64,000 nucleotides of DNA from assembly GCF_003688285.1 (NCBI RefSeq), contig NZ_RCNT01000006.1:1-64000 (forward strand), written 5' to 3'. The translations under genes were made by a program, and so were the position numbers. Positions 17,638 through 26,101 of this stretch are shown one piece after another. The stretch is from Rhodophyticola porphyridii. Lineage in GTDB: Bacteria > Pseudomonadota > Alphaproteobacteria > Rhodobacterales > Rhodobacteraceae. How positions within the stretch are numbered: position 1 is the stretch's first letter; each line of letters opens with the position of its first letter. The notes below the pieces were generated by a model. The model did no database searches, was not told the origin of the DNA, and saw only the letters and a list, made by a program, of their open reading frames with translations.

Positions 17638-18327
17638 ATGACACCAAAAGCAGTCATTTTCGGAGGGATCGGCAGCCTCGCGGAATGCGCCGAACTCGAC
17701 CGCGCGGCGTGGAACGCCGCCTTCCGCATTCACGGGGTGCCCTGGGAATGGTCCTGGGACACCTATGCGGAGCTGATGCGCCCCGGTGGCGACAGGCAAC
17801 TGGCCGCGCGCTTCGCCGATCACCTGCGCGTGACCGTCGATGCCGCCCGGCTCGACGCAACCCATCAACGGGTGTTCGCCGCGCGCCTCTCGGGGGGCAT
17901 TCCGCTCCGGCCGGGGGTGGATGGCGTGCTGCGGTGGGCCGCCCGGGCCGGGCTGACGCTCGCCCTTGTCAGCCGGTCCGAGGCGGCGCCGGTCCAGGCC
18001 CTGCTGAAGGCCACAGCCCGGGCGCGGGGCGGCATTCCCTTCGACATGACGGTATTGCGCAGCGACGTGGAGCGCATGGCCCCCGATCCGCAGGCGATGG
18101 AGCTTGCGCTGGACGAATTGTCGCTCGCGCCCGAACAGGCGGTGGCCATCGTCGATACGCCCGTCGCGGCGGAGGCGGCGGAAACGCTCGGCATCCCCTG
18201 TCTGGGCTTTCCGGGGCTGCTCGCCGCCGAGGGCGGCTTTGCCGAGACCCTTGCCCGGGCCTCGATCCTGAGCGTCGCCACGGTGCTGGAGGCCTGGCGC
18301 GGCCTGCCCATGGCGGCGGCCGAATAG
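17638..18327 (+). CDS. HAD-superfamily-like protein lacking the catalytic aspartates
   Basis: A 229-residue protein with the overall HAD subfamily IA layout (core strand, four-helix cap at about 20-90, second core half). Motif I, normally F-D-x-D-G-T-L, reads FGGIGSL at residues 8-14, so both the nucleophile and the acid/base Asp are gone. Motif II Ser is present (ALVSRSE), the motif III Lys is not evident, and motif IV keeps one Asp (AIVDTP). It is unlikely to be a phosphatase. Similar Rhodobacteraceae proteins with FGSIG in this place are known to me, so this is probably a conserved non-catalytic family. The GGAG at 17626-17629 precedes the ATG. Confidence 0.8.
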   Translation: MTPKAVIFGGIGSLAECAELDRAAWNAAFRIHGVPWEWSWDTYAELMRPGGDRQLAARFADHLRVTVDAARLDATHQRVFAARLSGGIPLRPGVDGVLRWAARAGLTLALVSRSEAAPVQALLKATARARGGIPFDMTVLRSDVERMAPDPQAMELALDELSLAPEQAVAIVDTPVAAEAAETLGIPCLGFPGLLAAEGGFAETLARASILSVATVLEAWRGLPMAAAE

Positions 18328-18347
18328 CGCCGAAACCCGCCTCCAGA

Positions 18348-18362
18348 TTAACACTTCGTTAA
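18348..18362 (+). promoter_or_regulatory. CtrA-binding site upstream of the thermonuclease gene
   Basis: TTAACACTTCGTTAA, an exact TTAA-N7-TTAA match, 43 bases before the ATG at 18406, where a CtrA-activated promoter would be expected. It is nearly identical to the box at 17417-17431, including the ACTT of the spacer. Confidence 0.75.
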
Positions 18363-18405
18363 GATTTCGCTTGAAGCCGCGCGCGGCTTGGGCAACCTCT
18401 CGGAC

Positions 18406-19077
18406 ATGGGATTGTGTTCACGATTTGTTTGCGCCGCCGCACTCTTCCTCTGGGCGGTGTCCGGCGCCGCCGCGCGGGAGGTGAGCGGACCTGCCCGGGT
18501 CATCGACGGCGACACGCTGGAGGTGGCGGGCGTGACCGTTCGGCTGTTCGGAATCGACGCGCCGGAACGCGACCAGCCCTGCGCGCGCGGCGATGGCGGC
18601 CTCTGGCCCTGCGGCGATTGGGTCGCCGCCCGGCTGGATGCGCAGATCTCGGGCATGCGGATCACCTGCACCGGCGCGCGGACCGACCGCTACGATCGCC
18701 TGATCGCGCGCTGCGACGCGCCTGCGTCCGGCGATCTGGGCGCATGGTTGGTCGGCACCGGCATGGCCCGGGCCTATCGCCGCTATTCGCTCGACTACGT
18801 GCCGCAGGAAGAGATGGCGGAACGGGCGCGGCGCGGGCTCTGGGCCGGCCTCTGGGCCGATCCGGCGACCCATCGGGCGGCGCAGGCTCAGGAGCAGCCA
18901 CCTGCCGACACCGGCGGCTGCCTGATCAAGGGCAATATTTCGGACAGCGGGCGGATCTACCATCTGCCGGGCAGCCGCTCCTATGCCGCCACGCGAATCG
19001 ATGCGGCCACGGGCGAACGCTGGTTCTGCTCCGTGGCCGAGGCGGAAGCCGCCGGCTGGCGCGCGCCGCATGGCTGA
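18406..19077 (+). CDS. secreted thermonuclease-family protein with a C-terminal sunset-like domain
   Basis: A 223-residue protein. Residues 1-24 form a signal peptide (cleavage near SGAAA). An SNase-like domain (about 28-145) has VIDGDTLEVAG, VRLFGIDAPERDQ, and GTGMARAYRRYS, including the Asp and Arg residues used for calcium and phosphate binding. After an Ala/Gln linker, residues about 175-220 have GCLIKGNIS, YHLPGSRSYAAT, GERWFCSVAEAEAAGWR, with two Cys and a zinc-ribbon-like spacing, similar to the domain called sunset. Probably a periplasmic or extracellular nuclease. Start at 18406, downstream of a CtrA box. Confidence 0.88.
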   Translation: MGLCSRFVCAAALFLWAVSGAAAREVSGPARVIDGDTLEVAGVTVRLFGIDAPERDQPCARGDGGLWPCGDWVAARLDAQISGMRITCTGARTDRYDRLIARCDAPASGDLGAWLVGTGMARAYRRYSLDYVPQEEMAERARRGLWAGLWADPATHRAAQAQEQPPADTGGCLIKGNISDSGRIYHLPGSRSYAATRIDAATGERWFCSVAEAEAAGWRAPHG

Positions 19078-19158
19078 TTTGATTTCCCTCAATTGCACCT
19101 GCCGATGAGGGTGCTACCACGTGACTCGGACCGCAACAGGACGCAGAAGGAAACACCG

Positions 19159-19398
19159 ATGAGCCACACACCCCACGAACTGGCCGAAGAATTCCCCGAC
19201 CAAGTGGACAAAATTCACGAACTGAAAACCTCGGATGCGCATTTCGCAAAGCTGATGGATGCCTATCACGAGATCAACCGCGCGGTGCACCGGGCCGAAA
19301 CCGGCGTGGAACCCTGCGAGGAACTGGCCGAGGTCCAGATGCGCAAGGAACGTCTGGCGCTGAAAGACCAGATCGCGGCCATGCTGTCGAAAGCCTGA
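19159..19398 (+). CDS. YdcH family protein (DUF465)
   Basis: A 79-residue helical protein with the DUF465/YdcH pattern: EEFPDQVDKIHELKTSDAHF at the start, DAYHEINRAVHRAE in the middle and a basic KERLALKDQIAAML helix at the end. It should form a short coiled coil. Function is unknown in the family. The ATG at 19159 follows AGAAGGA; an upstream start at 19093 adds unlikely sequence. A GC-rich hairpin (19416-19443) and a terminator (19567-19590) follow. Confidence 0.88.
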   Translation: MSHTPHELAEEFPDQVDKIHELKTSDAHFAKLMDAYHEINRAVHRAETGVEPCEELAEVQMRKERLALKDQIAAMLSKA

Positions 19399-19566
19399 GC
19401 ACGGGTCTGAGCTTCGGGCCGGGGGGGCGTCTTCTCCCGGCCCGCCAAGACCGTCACCGGAAAAAAAGCAAGCGCCGTTCCGGAGAGGTTCCGGTGCGTT
19501 ATGTCCGGCGGGGTCGGGCGCGGCCGCTTTGCCGTCGCCAAACCCGCATGGGCGCAAGGGGCGGGT

Positions 19567-19590
19567 GGCCCGGCCCGCACGGGCCTTTTT
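19567..19590 (+). terminator. Rho-independent terminator
   Basis: GGCCCG (19567-19572) pairs with CGGGCC (19580-19585), followed by TTTTT. It ends plus-strand transcription from the YdcH-type gene and abuts the stop of the convergent coxG-like gene. Confidence 0.7.
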
Positions 19591-20060
19591 CAGTCCGCGG
19601 CCGCGGACTTTGCCCCGTCGCCTTCCACATGGTCCTGAAACCGTTCAAAAAACTGATCCGCCATGCGCCGCGCGAAACTGTCGATCAGGCGCGAGCCGAG
19701 CTGTGCGATCTTGCCGCCGACCTTGGCATCCACATCATAATGCAGATCCGTCCCGCCATCGGCCGCATCGCTCAGCACCACCTTTGCGGCGCCCTTGGCA
19801 AATCCCGCGACACCGCCCTTGCCCTCGCCTGAAATCGTGTAGCTGGTGCCGGGCACCACATCGCTCAGCACCACATCGCCCTTGAAGGTGGCCTTCACCG
19901 GGCCGACCTTCTGCTTGACCACGGCGGAAAACCCCTCCTCGGGCGTCCCGGTCAGCTCTTCACAGCCGGGGATGCACTCTTTCAGCGTCTGCGCGTCGTT
20001 CAGCGCGGCCCAGACGGTGGCCCGGTCTGCGGCGATGGTGCGGGTGGCATGCAGTTCCAA
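19590..20060 (-). CDS. CoxG-like SRPBCC family protein
   Basis: A 156-residue protein of the CoxG (CO dehydrogenase subunit G) group in the SRPBCC fold: it starts with ATRTIAADRATVWAALND and LKECIPGCEELTG, and has the GGKIAQLGSRLIDSFARRMAD helix. In CO oxidisers CoxG helps localise or assemble the molybdenum hydroxylase, but many copies occur without cox genes. Here no coxMSL genes are adjacent; the only molybdopterin hydroxylase fragment is 44 kb away at the end of the window. The role is therefore open. It lies downstream of pccR with 59 bases between. Confidence 0.85.
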   Translation of the reverse strand: MELHATRTIAADRATVWAALNDAQTLKECIPGCEELTGTPEEGFSAVVKQKVGPVKATFKGDVVLSDVVPGTSYTISGEGKGGVAGFAKGAAKVVLSDAADGGTDLHYDVDAKVGGKIAQLGSRLIDSFARRMADQFFERFQDHVEGDGAKSAAAD

Positions 20061-20119
20061 CGGACCTCTCCTTGTGTTGGTGAGACCTGTTCAGAAGTAC
20101 GGTGCGTGCCGGGCTCCGG

Positions 20120-21517
20120 TCAACGTTCGATCTCGTAGGGCAGGATATCTCGGTGGTTCGGGTCGATCCGCAGTTTGCGTTCCAGCGGCGGCACAGAGCG
20201 CTGGTGGCAGCCCGTTCGCTCGCAGATCCGGCAGGAGATGCCGATCGGCTGGAAGCTTTCCGCGCTTTCCAGATCCAGCCCGTCCGCATAGACCAGCGCG
20301 CCTGCATGTTTCACCTCGCAGCCGAGCGAGATCGCGTAGCGGCGCATCGGCGCGTTCCATCCGCCCCCGGATTTGGAGACGTCCCGGGCCAGAATCACAT
20401 AGCGTGCCCCATCGGGCGTTTCGGCCAGTTGCCGAAGGAACTGCCCCGGCGTTTCGAAAGCGCGATGCACGTTCCACAGCGGGCAGGCGCCGCCGAAGCG
20501 CGCGAATTGCAGCCGGGTGGCCGAATGCCGCTTGGTGATCGTGCCGGCCTGATCGACGCGGGTGAAGAAGAACGGCACCCCCTTGGCGCCCGGGCGTTGC
20601 AGGGTCGAGAGCCGATGCGCCACCTGTTCGATCGACGCGCCGAACTGGATCGAAAGGCGTTCCAGATCGTGGCGGGTTTCGGCCGCCGCCTCGGCAAAGC
20701 GGGTATAGGGCATCAGCACCGCGCCCGCGAAGTAGTTGGCCATGCCGATCTGCGCGATGGACCGCGCGGTGTCGGACTGGAACCGGGCCAGATCCAGCGT
20801 CGCGCCCAGCAATTGCGCCTGATCCAGCAGCGCGAATTGGTGCAGCAGCTGAAACCGCTGCGTCTCGGGCGCGGCGCGGGGCGACAGGGTCAGCGTCCGG
20901 CTGCCCGGATCGTAATGGCGCAGGCCCGTGCCGGCCTCGTGGCGGATCGTGATGCCGCGCGCGCGCAGCCTGTCCTCGGTGTGATGGGCCAGATCGGCCC
21001 CGGCCTGCGCGGCGAACCGTTCGGCGGCACGATCCACCGCGTCGATGTAATTGTCGCAGTAATGGAAGAAATCCCGCACCTCCTCCCAGGGGGAGGGGGC
21101 GGTATCGGCCCCGTCGCGGCCCAGCGCCTCGTCCAGCGAGGCCAGCCGCTCATGGGTCTGGCGATAGCTGCGATGCAGGTCCAGGAAGGCGCGCGCGAGC
21201 GCCGGCGCGTTCGACGCTGCCAGCCGCAGATCGGCGAGCGGCGGGGCGGTGTCGGTGAAGACCGGATCGGCCAGCGCCTCCCGCATGTCCGAGACCAGAC
21301 GCTCCGCATCGCCCGTGCTCAGTTCGGTGACGTCGAAGCCGAATTCCTGCGCAAGCCCCAGAACCACGGTGGTGGAGACCGGGCGGTTGTTGTTTTCCAT
21401 CTGGTTCAGATAGGGCAGGGAGACACCCAGCTTGGCGGCGAAGTCCTTCTGGGTCAGTCCAAGCCGGGTGCGCAACTCGCGCAGCTTTGCACCGGCGTAA
21501 AGCTTTCGAACCGCCAT
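20120..21517 (-). CDS. pccR: ScfR-family transcriptional regulator PccR
   Basis: A 465-residue regulator. Residues about 8-65 are an XRE helix-turn-helix (LRELRTRLGLTQKDFAAKLG); the middle holds an ImmA/IrrE-like (DUF955) region around LLHQFALLDQAQLLG in which a normal HExxH is not present; the C-terminus is the short-chain acyl-CoA sensing domain with Cys at SCRICERTGC. This is the architecture of PccR, which controls propionyl-CoA carboxylase in Rhodobacter sphaeroides, and of RamB. It lies close to pccB and has TTTGCAAA in its own upstream region, suggesting autoregulation. Confidence 0.9.
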   Translation of the reverse strand: MAVRKLYAGAKLRELRTRLGLTQKDFAAKLGVSLPYLNQMENNNRPVSTTVVLGLAQEFGFDVTELSTGDAERLVSDMREALADPVFTDTAPPLADLRLAASNAPALARAFLDLHRSYRQTHERLASLDEALGRDGADTAPSPWEEVRDFFHYCDNYIDAVDRAAERFAAQAGADLAHHTEDRLRARGITIRHEAGTGLRHYDPGSRTLTLSPRAAPETQRFQLLHQFALLDQAQLLGATLDLARFQSDTARSIAQIGMANYFAGAVLMPYTRFAEAAAETRHDLERLSIQFGASIEQVAHRLSTLQRPGAKGVPFFFTRVDQAGTITKRHSATRLQFARFGGACPLWNVHRAFETPGQFLRQLAETPDGARYVILARDVSKSGGGWNAPMRRYAISLGCEVKHAGALVYADGLDLESAESFQPIGISCRICERTGCHQRSVPPLERKLRIDPNHRDILPYEIER

Positions 21518-21530
21518 CGGAGCCCCCCGC

Positions 21531-21559
21531 TTTGCAGAATCTGGAGATCGGTTTGCAAA
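21531..21559 (-). promoter_or_regulatory. putative PccR sites upstream of pccR
   Basis: TTTGCAAA (21552-21559) is a perfect palindrome and the core recognised by PccR and RamB; a second copy with one mismatch, TTTGCAGA, is at 21531-21538. Both lie within 42 bases upstream of the pccR start codon, fitting autoregulation. The spacing between the two cores (13 bases) differs from the four-base spacing I recall for the published motif. Confidence 0.55.
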
Positions 21560-21623
21560 CTCTGGGGGAGACCAGACCTCGCAGACCCGGCCTTGGCAAG
21601 GGGATTCTGGGCGCGTGCGGGCG

Positions 21624-22841
21624 TCAGATGCCGCTGATCTGCCGCTCCCGCCGGATCGTATAGGCGATCGAGGCGACGGCGAGAATCGCGGTGACCAGCA
21701 TGATCCAGATCAGCGGAAATGCTCCGTTGCCCATGGTCAGAAGCGTGCCGGCCAGCGCCGACAGCGCTGCGCCGCCGCCGATCATGAAGGCCCCGCCAAG
21801 GCCCGAGGCGGTGCCTGCCAGATGCGGCCGCACCGACAGCATGCCGGAGGTGGCATTGGGGATGACCATGCCGTTGCCCAGACCGACGAAGGTCATGAAC
21901 CCGAAGAAGATGACGGCGGTCTTGAGCCCGGCCAGAAACAGCAGCAGCAGCACCGTTATCCCCACGGCGGAAATCAGGCAGCCCCAGAGGATCATCGTGT
22001 TGATGCCCACGCGCACCGAATACCGGCCCGAGACGAAATTGCCGAAGAAATACCCGACCGCTGGCGCGCCGAAGAAGAAGCCGACCATCGCCGGGCTCAG
22101 CCCGAACACCTCGGAGCCCACATAGGGCGCTCCGCCCACATAGGCGAAAAACGCGCCCGACGCGAAGGCGGCCGCCAGGCAATAGCCCCAGAAGCGGCGC
22201 GCCGTCAGCAATTCGGGATATTCGGCGAACTGGGCACGGATACTGCCCGCCCCGGCGCCTGCCGTTTCCCCCAGATCGCGCCAGATCAGCGCCCAGACCA
22301 GCGCGCCGAGGCCCGCGAGAACCCAGAAATTCGACTGCCAGCCGAAGGATTCCTCCAGCCTGCCGCCAAAGACCGGGCCCACCATCGGCACCACCGCCAT
22401 GCCCATGGTCACATAGCCGATCATCGAGGCCGCCTGATCCTGCGGAACCATGTCGCGCACCACCGCGCGGCCCAGAACCATGCCGACCACCACGGTGGCC
22501 TGGATCATACGGAAGAACAGGAAGATCTCGATCGTGGTCGCGAAGATGCAGCCGATCGTGGCCAGCACGAAAATGCCGATCCCCCATAGCAGCACCGGCC
22601 TGCGCCCGTACCGGTCCGAGATCGGGCCGATGAAAAGCTGCAGCACCGCGTTCATGCCCAGATAGCCCGACACCGACAACTGGATCAGCCGGTAATCCGT
22701 GTCGAAATAGGTCGTCATGTTGGGAAGCGACGGCAGAAACAGATTCATCGACAGCGCGCCGAGGCCGGTCAGCACGATAAGGGTAAAGATATGCGGGGGG
22801 GTCGAACGGTCGAGAAACCGGACCACGGGGCGGGATGTCAT
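21624..22841 (-). CDS. multidrug efflux MFS transporter, Bcr/CflA type
   Basis: A 405-residue major facilitator with 12 hydrophobic segments. After the first helix it has the Bcr/CflA pattern (LGALSMNLFLPSLPNM), the cytosolic loop motif GPISDRYGRRPVLLWG between helices 2 and 3, and VLGRAVVRDMVPQDQAASMIG in helix 4-5. Such proteins export drugs or amino acids in exchange for protons. It lies between pccR and pccB, divergent from pccB, so the putative PccR sites at 22936-23010 could control it as well. Its link to propionyl-CoA metabolism is not evident. Confidence 0.9.
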   Translation of the reverse strand: MTSRPVVRFLDRSTPPHIFTLIVLTGLGALSMNLFLPSLPNMTTYFDTDYRLIQLSVSGYLGMNAVLQLFIGPISDRYGRRPVLLWGIGIFVLATIGCIFATTIEIFLFFRMIQATVVVGMVLGRAVVRDMVPQDQAASMIGYVTMGMAVVPMVGPVFGGRLEESFGWQSNFWVLAGLGALVWALIWRDLGETAGAGAGSIRAQFAEYPELLTARRFWGYCLAAAFASGAFFAYVGGAPYVGSEVFGLSPAMVGFFFGAPAVGYFFGNFVSGRYSVRVGINTMILWGCLISAVGITVLLLLFLAGLKTAVIFFGFMTFVGLGNGMVIPNATSGMLSVRPHLAGTASGLGGAFMIGGGAALSALAGTLLTMGNGAFPLIWIMLVTAILAVASIAYTIRRERQISGI

Positions 22842-22935
22842 TGCCCCCGTCTACGCCCGCGGGCCGGGGTTGTCCATGAGCGCCGGTGCACAAGCGCCTG
22901 TGCGCCACCTGCCATGCACCGGGAAAGGCGGCGAA

Positions 22936-23010
22936 TTTGCTGATTTGCAATATTACAGATCGCGTAGCGCAGTAATTTGCAAATATTCCAATTCGCCCTG
23001 TATTTGCGCG
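22936..23010 (+). promoter_or_regulatory. cluster of PccR-type half-sites upstream of pccB
   Basis: Four TTTGC elements lie within 75 bases: 22936-22940, TTTGCAA at 22944-22950, the full palindrome TTTGCAAA at 22976-22983, and TTTGCGCG at 23003-23010. The stretch is AT-rich compared with its surroundings and lies 56-130 bases upstream of the GTG start of pccB. Binding of PccR to TTTGCAAA repeats upstream of pccB is known from R. sphaeroides; the exact arrangement here is my reading. Confidence 0.6.
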
Positions 23011-23065
23011 TTCTCCCTCTGTAGTCTCCGCCGAAACGCGCCATGCGGATACCGGAGGGACCCAC

Positions 23066-24598
23066 GTGAAAGACATCCTGCAAGAGCTTGAACACCGTCG
23101 GGAGGAAGCCCGCCTTGGCGGCGGCCAGACCCGCATCGACAGCCAGCACGCCAAGGGCAAGCTGACCGCGCGCGAACGGGTCGAACTTTTGCTCGATGAA
23201 GACAGCTTCGAGGAATACGACATGTTCGTCACCCATCGCTGCACGGATTTCGGGATGGAGAAATCCAAACCCCGCGGGGATGGCGTGGTTACCGGCTGGG
23301 GCACGGTGAACGGCCGCATGGTCTATGTCTTCTCTCAGGATTTCACGGTTCTGGGCGGCTCCGTGTCGGAAACCCATGCCGCGAAGATCTGCAAGATCAT
23401 GGATATGGCGATGCAGAACGGCGCCCCGGTGATCGGCATCAACGACTCGGGCGGTGCCCGTATCCAGGAGGGCGTCAGCTCGCTGGCGGCCTATGGCGAG
23501 GTGTTCCAGCGCAATATCCGCGCCTCAGGTGTCGTGCCGCAGATCTCCATGATCATGGGGCCCTGCGCCGGCGGGGCCGTCTATTCGCCCGCGATGACCG
23601 ATTTCATCTTCATGGTGAAGGACAGCTCCTACATGTTCGTCACCGGCCCCGATGTGGTGAAGACCGTCACCAATGAACATGTGACCGCCGAGGAACTGGG
23701 CGGGGCTACCACCCATACGCGCAAATCCTCCGTCGCCGATGGCGCGTTCGAGGATGATGTGGAGGCGATGGCCGAACTGCGCCGTCTGATCGACTTCCTG
23801 CCGCTCTCCAACCGCGAAAAACCCCCGGTACGCGCCTTCCACGACGATCCGGACCGGATCGAGGAAAGTCTAGACACGTTGATCCCTGACAATCCGAACA
23901 TGCCCTATGACATGAAGGAACTGATCCTCAAGGTGGCCGATGAGGGAGATTTCTTCGAGATCCAGGAGGAGTTCGCGAAAAACATCATCACCGGGTTCAT
24001 CCGGCTGGAGGGACAGACCGTGGGTGTGGTCGCCAACCAGCCGCTGAACCTTGCCGGGGTTCTGGATATCGACAGTGCGCGCAAGGCCGCCCGCTTCGTC
24101 CGCTTCTGCGACGCGTTCAGCATTCCGCTGCTCACCTTCGTCGATGTCCCGGGCTTCCTGCCGGGAACCGGGCAGGAGTATAACGGCGTCATCAAGCATG
24201 GCGCCAAACTGCTCTTCGCCTATGGCGAGGCGACTGTGCCGAAGGTCACGGTGATCACCCGCAAGGCCTATGGCGGGGCCTATGTGGTGATGGCGTCGAA
24301 GCATCTTCAGGGCGACATAAACTATGCCTGGCCCACCTCGGAAATCGCGGTGATGGGGGCCAAGGGCGCGGTGGAGATCCTGCACCGGACCGATCTGGGC
24401 GACCCGGAAAAGATCGCCGCCCATACCGCCGAATACGAAGACCGGTTCGCCAACCCCTTCGTGGCCGCCGAACGCGGCTTCATCGACGAGGTGATCCAGC
24501 CCCGCAGCACCCGCAAGCGGGTCTGCCGCGCCTTCGCCGCGCTGCGCACCAAGCAGGTGGAGATGCCGTGGAAGAAGCACGATAATATTCCGTTGTGA
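23066..24598 (+). CDS. pccB: propionyl-CoA carboxylase, beta (carboxyltransferase) subunit
   Basis: A 510-residue cytosolic subunit that transfers carboxyl from biotin to propionyl-CoA, giving methylmalonyl-CoA. Two crotonase-fold halves are visible: N-terminal with [19 protein letters not shown] and [16 protein letters not shown] (oxyanion-hole glycines), and C-terminal with [35 protein letters not shown] and [10 protein letters not shown]. Length is normal. Translation starts at a GTG (23066) seven bases after GGAGGG. Partner PccA is encoded 3.1 kb downstream, with a group of small genes between, as in other Rhodobacteraceae. Confidence 0.96.
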   Translation: MKDILQELEHRREEARLGGGQTRIDSQHAKGKLTARERVELLLDEDSFEEYDMFVTHRCTDFGMEKSKPRGDGVVTGWGTVNGRMVYVFSQDFTVLGGSVSETHAAKICKIMDMAMQNGAPVIGINDSGGARIQEGVSSLAAYGEVFQRNIRASGVVPQISMIMGPCAGGAVYSPAMTDFIFMVKDSSYMFVTGPDVVKTVTNEHVTAEELGGATTHTRKSSVADGAFEDDVEAMAELRRLIDFLPLSNREKPPVRAFHDDPDRIEESLDTLIPDNPNMPYDMKELILKVADEGDFFEIQEEFAKNIITGFIRLEGQTVGVVANQPLNLAGVLDIDSARKAARFVRFCDAFSIPLLTFVDVPGFLPGTGQEYNGVIKHGAKLLFAYGEATVPKVTVITRKAYGGAYVVMASKHLQGDINYAWPTSEIAVMGAKGAVEILHRTDLGDPEKIAAHTAEYEDRFANPFVAAERGFIDEVIQPRSTRKRVCRAFAALRTKQVEMPWKKHDNIPL

Positions 24599-24807
24599 GG
24601 CCATGATGCGCCGTCCCGCCCTGTCAAAGCCCCCGGAAAAACCACGATCGGCGCAGCTGGGCCGTCTCCGCGCCTGTGCGGCGCGCTCTGCTGTGATTGC
24701 GCGGTTCGCGGGGCGCGGAGCCGCGCGGGTCGGGTTCGGGGGCGCACCTGACCGTTGCGCAGGAACCAGGCCCCGGATGCCGGTGTTGTCTCCGAAAGGA
24801 GAGTTTC

Positions 24808-25071
24808 ATGAGCAAGGATCACGGCAAGTCCATCAAGGACGACGACACATACGAAGCCCTGCGCGACAAGGGCATGTCCAAGGAGAAGGCCGCGCGGATC
24901 GCCAATGCGCAGGCCAACGACGACATGGCCCCCTCGAAAAAGGGCGGCAAGGCTCCGCCCTACGAAGAGTGGACCAAGGAGGAGCTTTACGACCGTGCGC
25001 AGGAGATCGGCATCGACGGGCGCTCGGACATGAGCAAGGACGGGTTGATCGAGGCGCTGCGCAACCACTGA
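24808..25071 (+). CDS. small Rho N-terminal-like domain protein (DUF7218-type)
   Basis: An 87-residue, highly charged protein. The first half (SKDHGKSIKDDDTYEALRDKG, then SKEKAARIANA) is typical of a small stress-associated family; the second half (EEWTKEELYDRAQEIGIDGR, then SKDGLIEALRNH) resembles the Rho N-terminal / SAP helical domain that binds nucleic acid. AAAGGAG lies 7 bases before the ATG at 24808. Function unknown; a DNA- or RNA-binding role is inferred. Bases 24599-24807 upstream contain no other gene. Confidence 0.8.
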   Translation: MSKDHGKSIKDDDTYEALRDKGMSKEKAARIANAQANDDMAPSKKGGKAPPYEEWTKEELYDRAQEIGIDGRSDMSKDGLIEALRNH

Positions 25072-25105
25072 CCCAGCCGCCGCACCGGGCAAGCGGGGCG
25101 GCGCG

Positions 25106-25498
25106 ATGAATGCGGCGTTCACCACTTCGCACGCCGATACATCCCCCTTTGCAGGCGAGGGCCTCCGCGCTTTCTTCGACTATGGCGGGCTTGGCATCGC
25201 GGAGGCGACGGATGGCAGATGCGGCGCGCAGGTGGTCCGCGCCGTCCCCGGACGGAAAAGTCCCGGCGACTGGCCCTCCCACAGGCTCGAATTCCGGATG
25301 GTCTACGTGACCGGCGGCCGGATCCTGTTCGAGTATGAGGGGGAGGGTGAGCATCTGTCGCGCGCGGACTCCTGCGTTCTCGGGCCGCCCGGTATCCGCA
25401 ACCGGGAACTCCCTCATTCGGGTGACATGGAGCTGATCCAGATCACCGCCCCCGCCGCGTTCGAAGCCGATCCCGAGGAGGTGCCGGAAGGGTCATGA
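25106..25498 (+). CDS. small cupin-like protein
   Basis: A 130-residue protein with the single beta-barrel pattern of a cupin: HRLEFRMVYVTGGRILFEYEGEGEH, then a Gly/Pro turn (VLGPPGIRNRELPHSGDMELIQI). The second strand set has His where a metal ligand would be expected. No enzyme family is recognised. Its stop overlaps the start of the next gene by 4 bases (ATGA), so they are coupled. Confidence 0.75.
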   Translation: MNAAFTTSHADTSPFAGEGLRAFFDYGGLGIAEATDGRCGAQVVRAVPGRKSPGDWPSHRLEFRMVYVTGGRILFEYEGEGEHLSRADSCVLGPPGIRNRELPHSGDMELIQITAPAAFEADPEEVPEGS

Positions 25499-25899
25499 CC
25501 GGGCGAATTGATATACCATTGTTATACCTCTCAGCGCCGATCCTGGCCGTTACGGCGGCCTCTGCGGCGGCGCAGGAGGCGGTCGCGCCCTCCGGTATGG
25601 CCATGGAACTGCACGAGACGCTTTACGAGGAACAGCCCTTTTCCGGGGAGCTCTGGGCGGTGCTCCGCGTCCTCGCCCCCGGCATCGCCGACAGCTCCGC
25701 CGACCCTCAGGAAGACCTTGACTGGCTGTGCGCCGAATGGGGCGTGGCCGCCGCCCGGAACGCGCCAGAGCCGCCTGCGCAGGTTGTGGTGCAGGTCATG
25801 GACCGCATCGTGCCGCGCGGAGAGCCCGCGCCCGATGCCACGCAGTTTTTCGCCGGGTACGTGATCGAGAACGACACCTGCATATGGGAGGGTTTCTGA
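25495..25899 (+). CDS. secreted DUF6497-type protein
   Basis: A 134-residue protein with a signal peptide ending near AAAQ (residue 27). The mature part has SGMAMELHETLYEEQP, a central DLDWLCAEWG and FFAGYVIENDTCIWEGF at the C-terminus; the two Cys may form a disulfide in the periplasm. This matches the DUF6497 family found near pcc genes in Rhodobacteraceae; function unknown. The first codons are unusually AT-rich for this genome. Coupled to the cupin gene by a 4-base overlap. Confidence 0.8.
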   Translation: MTGRIDIPLLYLSAPILAVTAASAAAQEAVAPSGMAMELHETLYEEQPFSGELWAVLRVLAPGIADSSADPQEDLDWLCAEWGVAAARNAPEPPAQVVVQVMDRIVPRGEPAPDATQFFAGYVIENDTCIWEGF

Positions 25900-26101
25900 T
25901 GACTCTACAACATGTTGCGGGTCAGCGTTCATGTGGACAAGTTTATGATGCATGTCCGCCACAGACCCGCGGGGCGCACCGAAACCGGTATGGTGCGGCA
26001 GCTATTCAGGGTATTGTCGGAGATGGTCGCCTTCGCGTGACCGAACCAATGGGTGTGCCCGGGGCCAACCCGGATACGCCCGCACATAACAGGAGAGCGA
26101 G

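Noticed and set aside
24762-24787. GGAAC-N18-GTT resembling a general-stress sigma factor promoter before the Rho-N-like gene
   Set aside because: The spacer is one or two bases too long for the EcfG consensus, and many Rhodobacterales lack that system.
25912-26040. 42-codon ORF in the gap after the DUF6497-type gene
   Set aside because: No ribosome site, several rare codons (AGA, CTA, AGG), no signal or domain. Could be real but cannot be supported.
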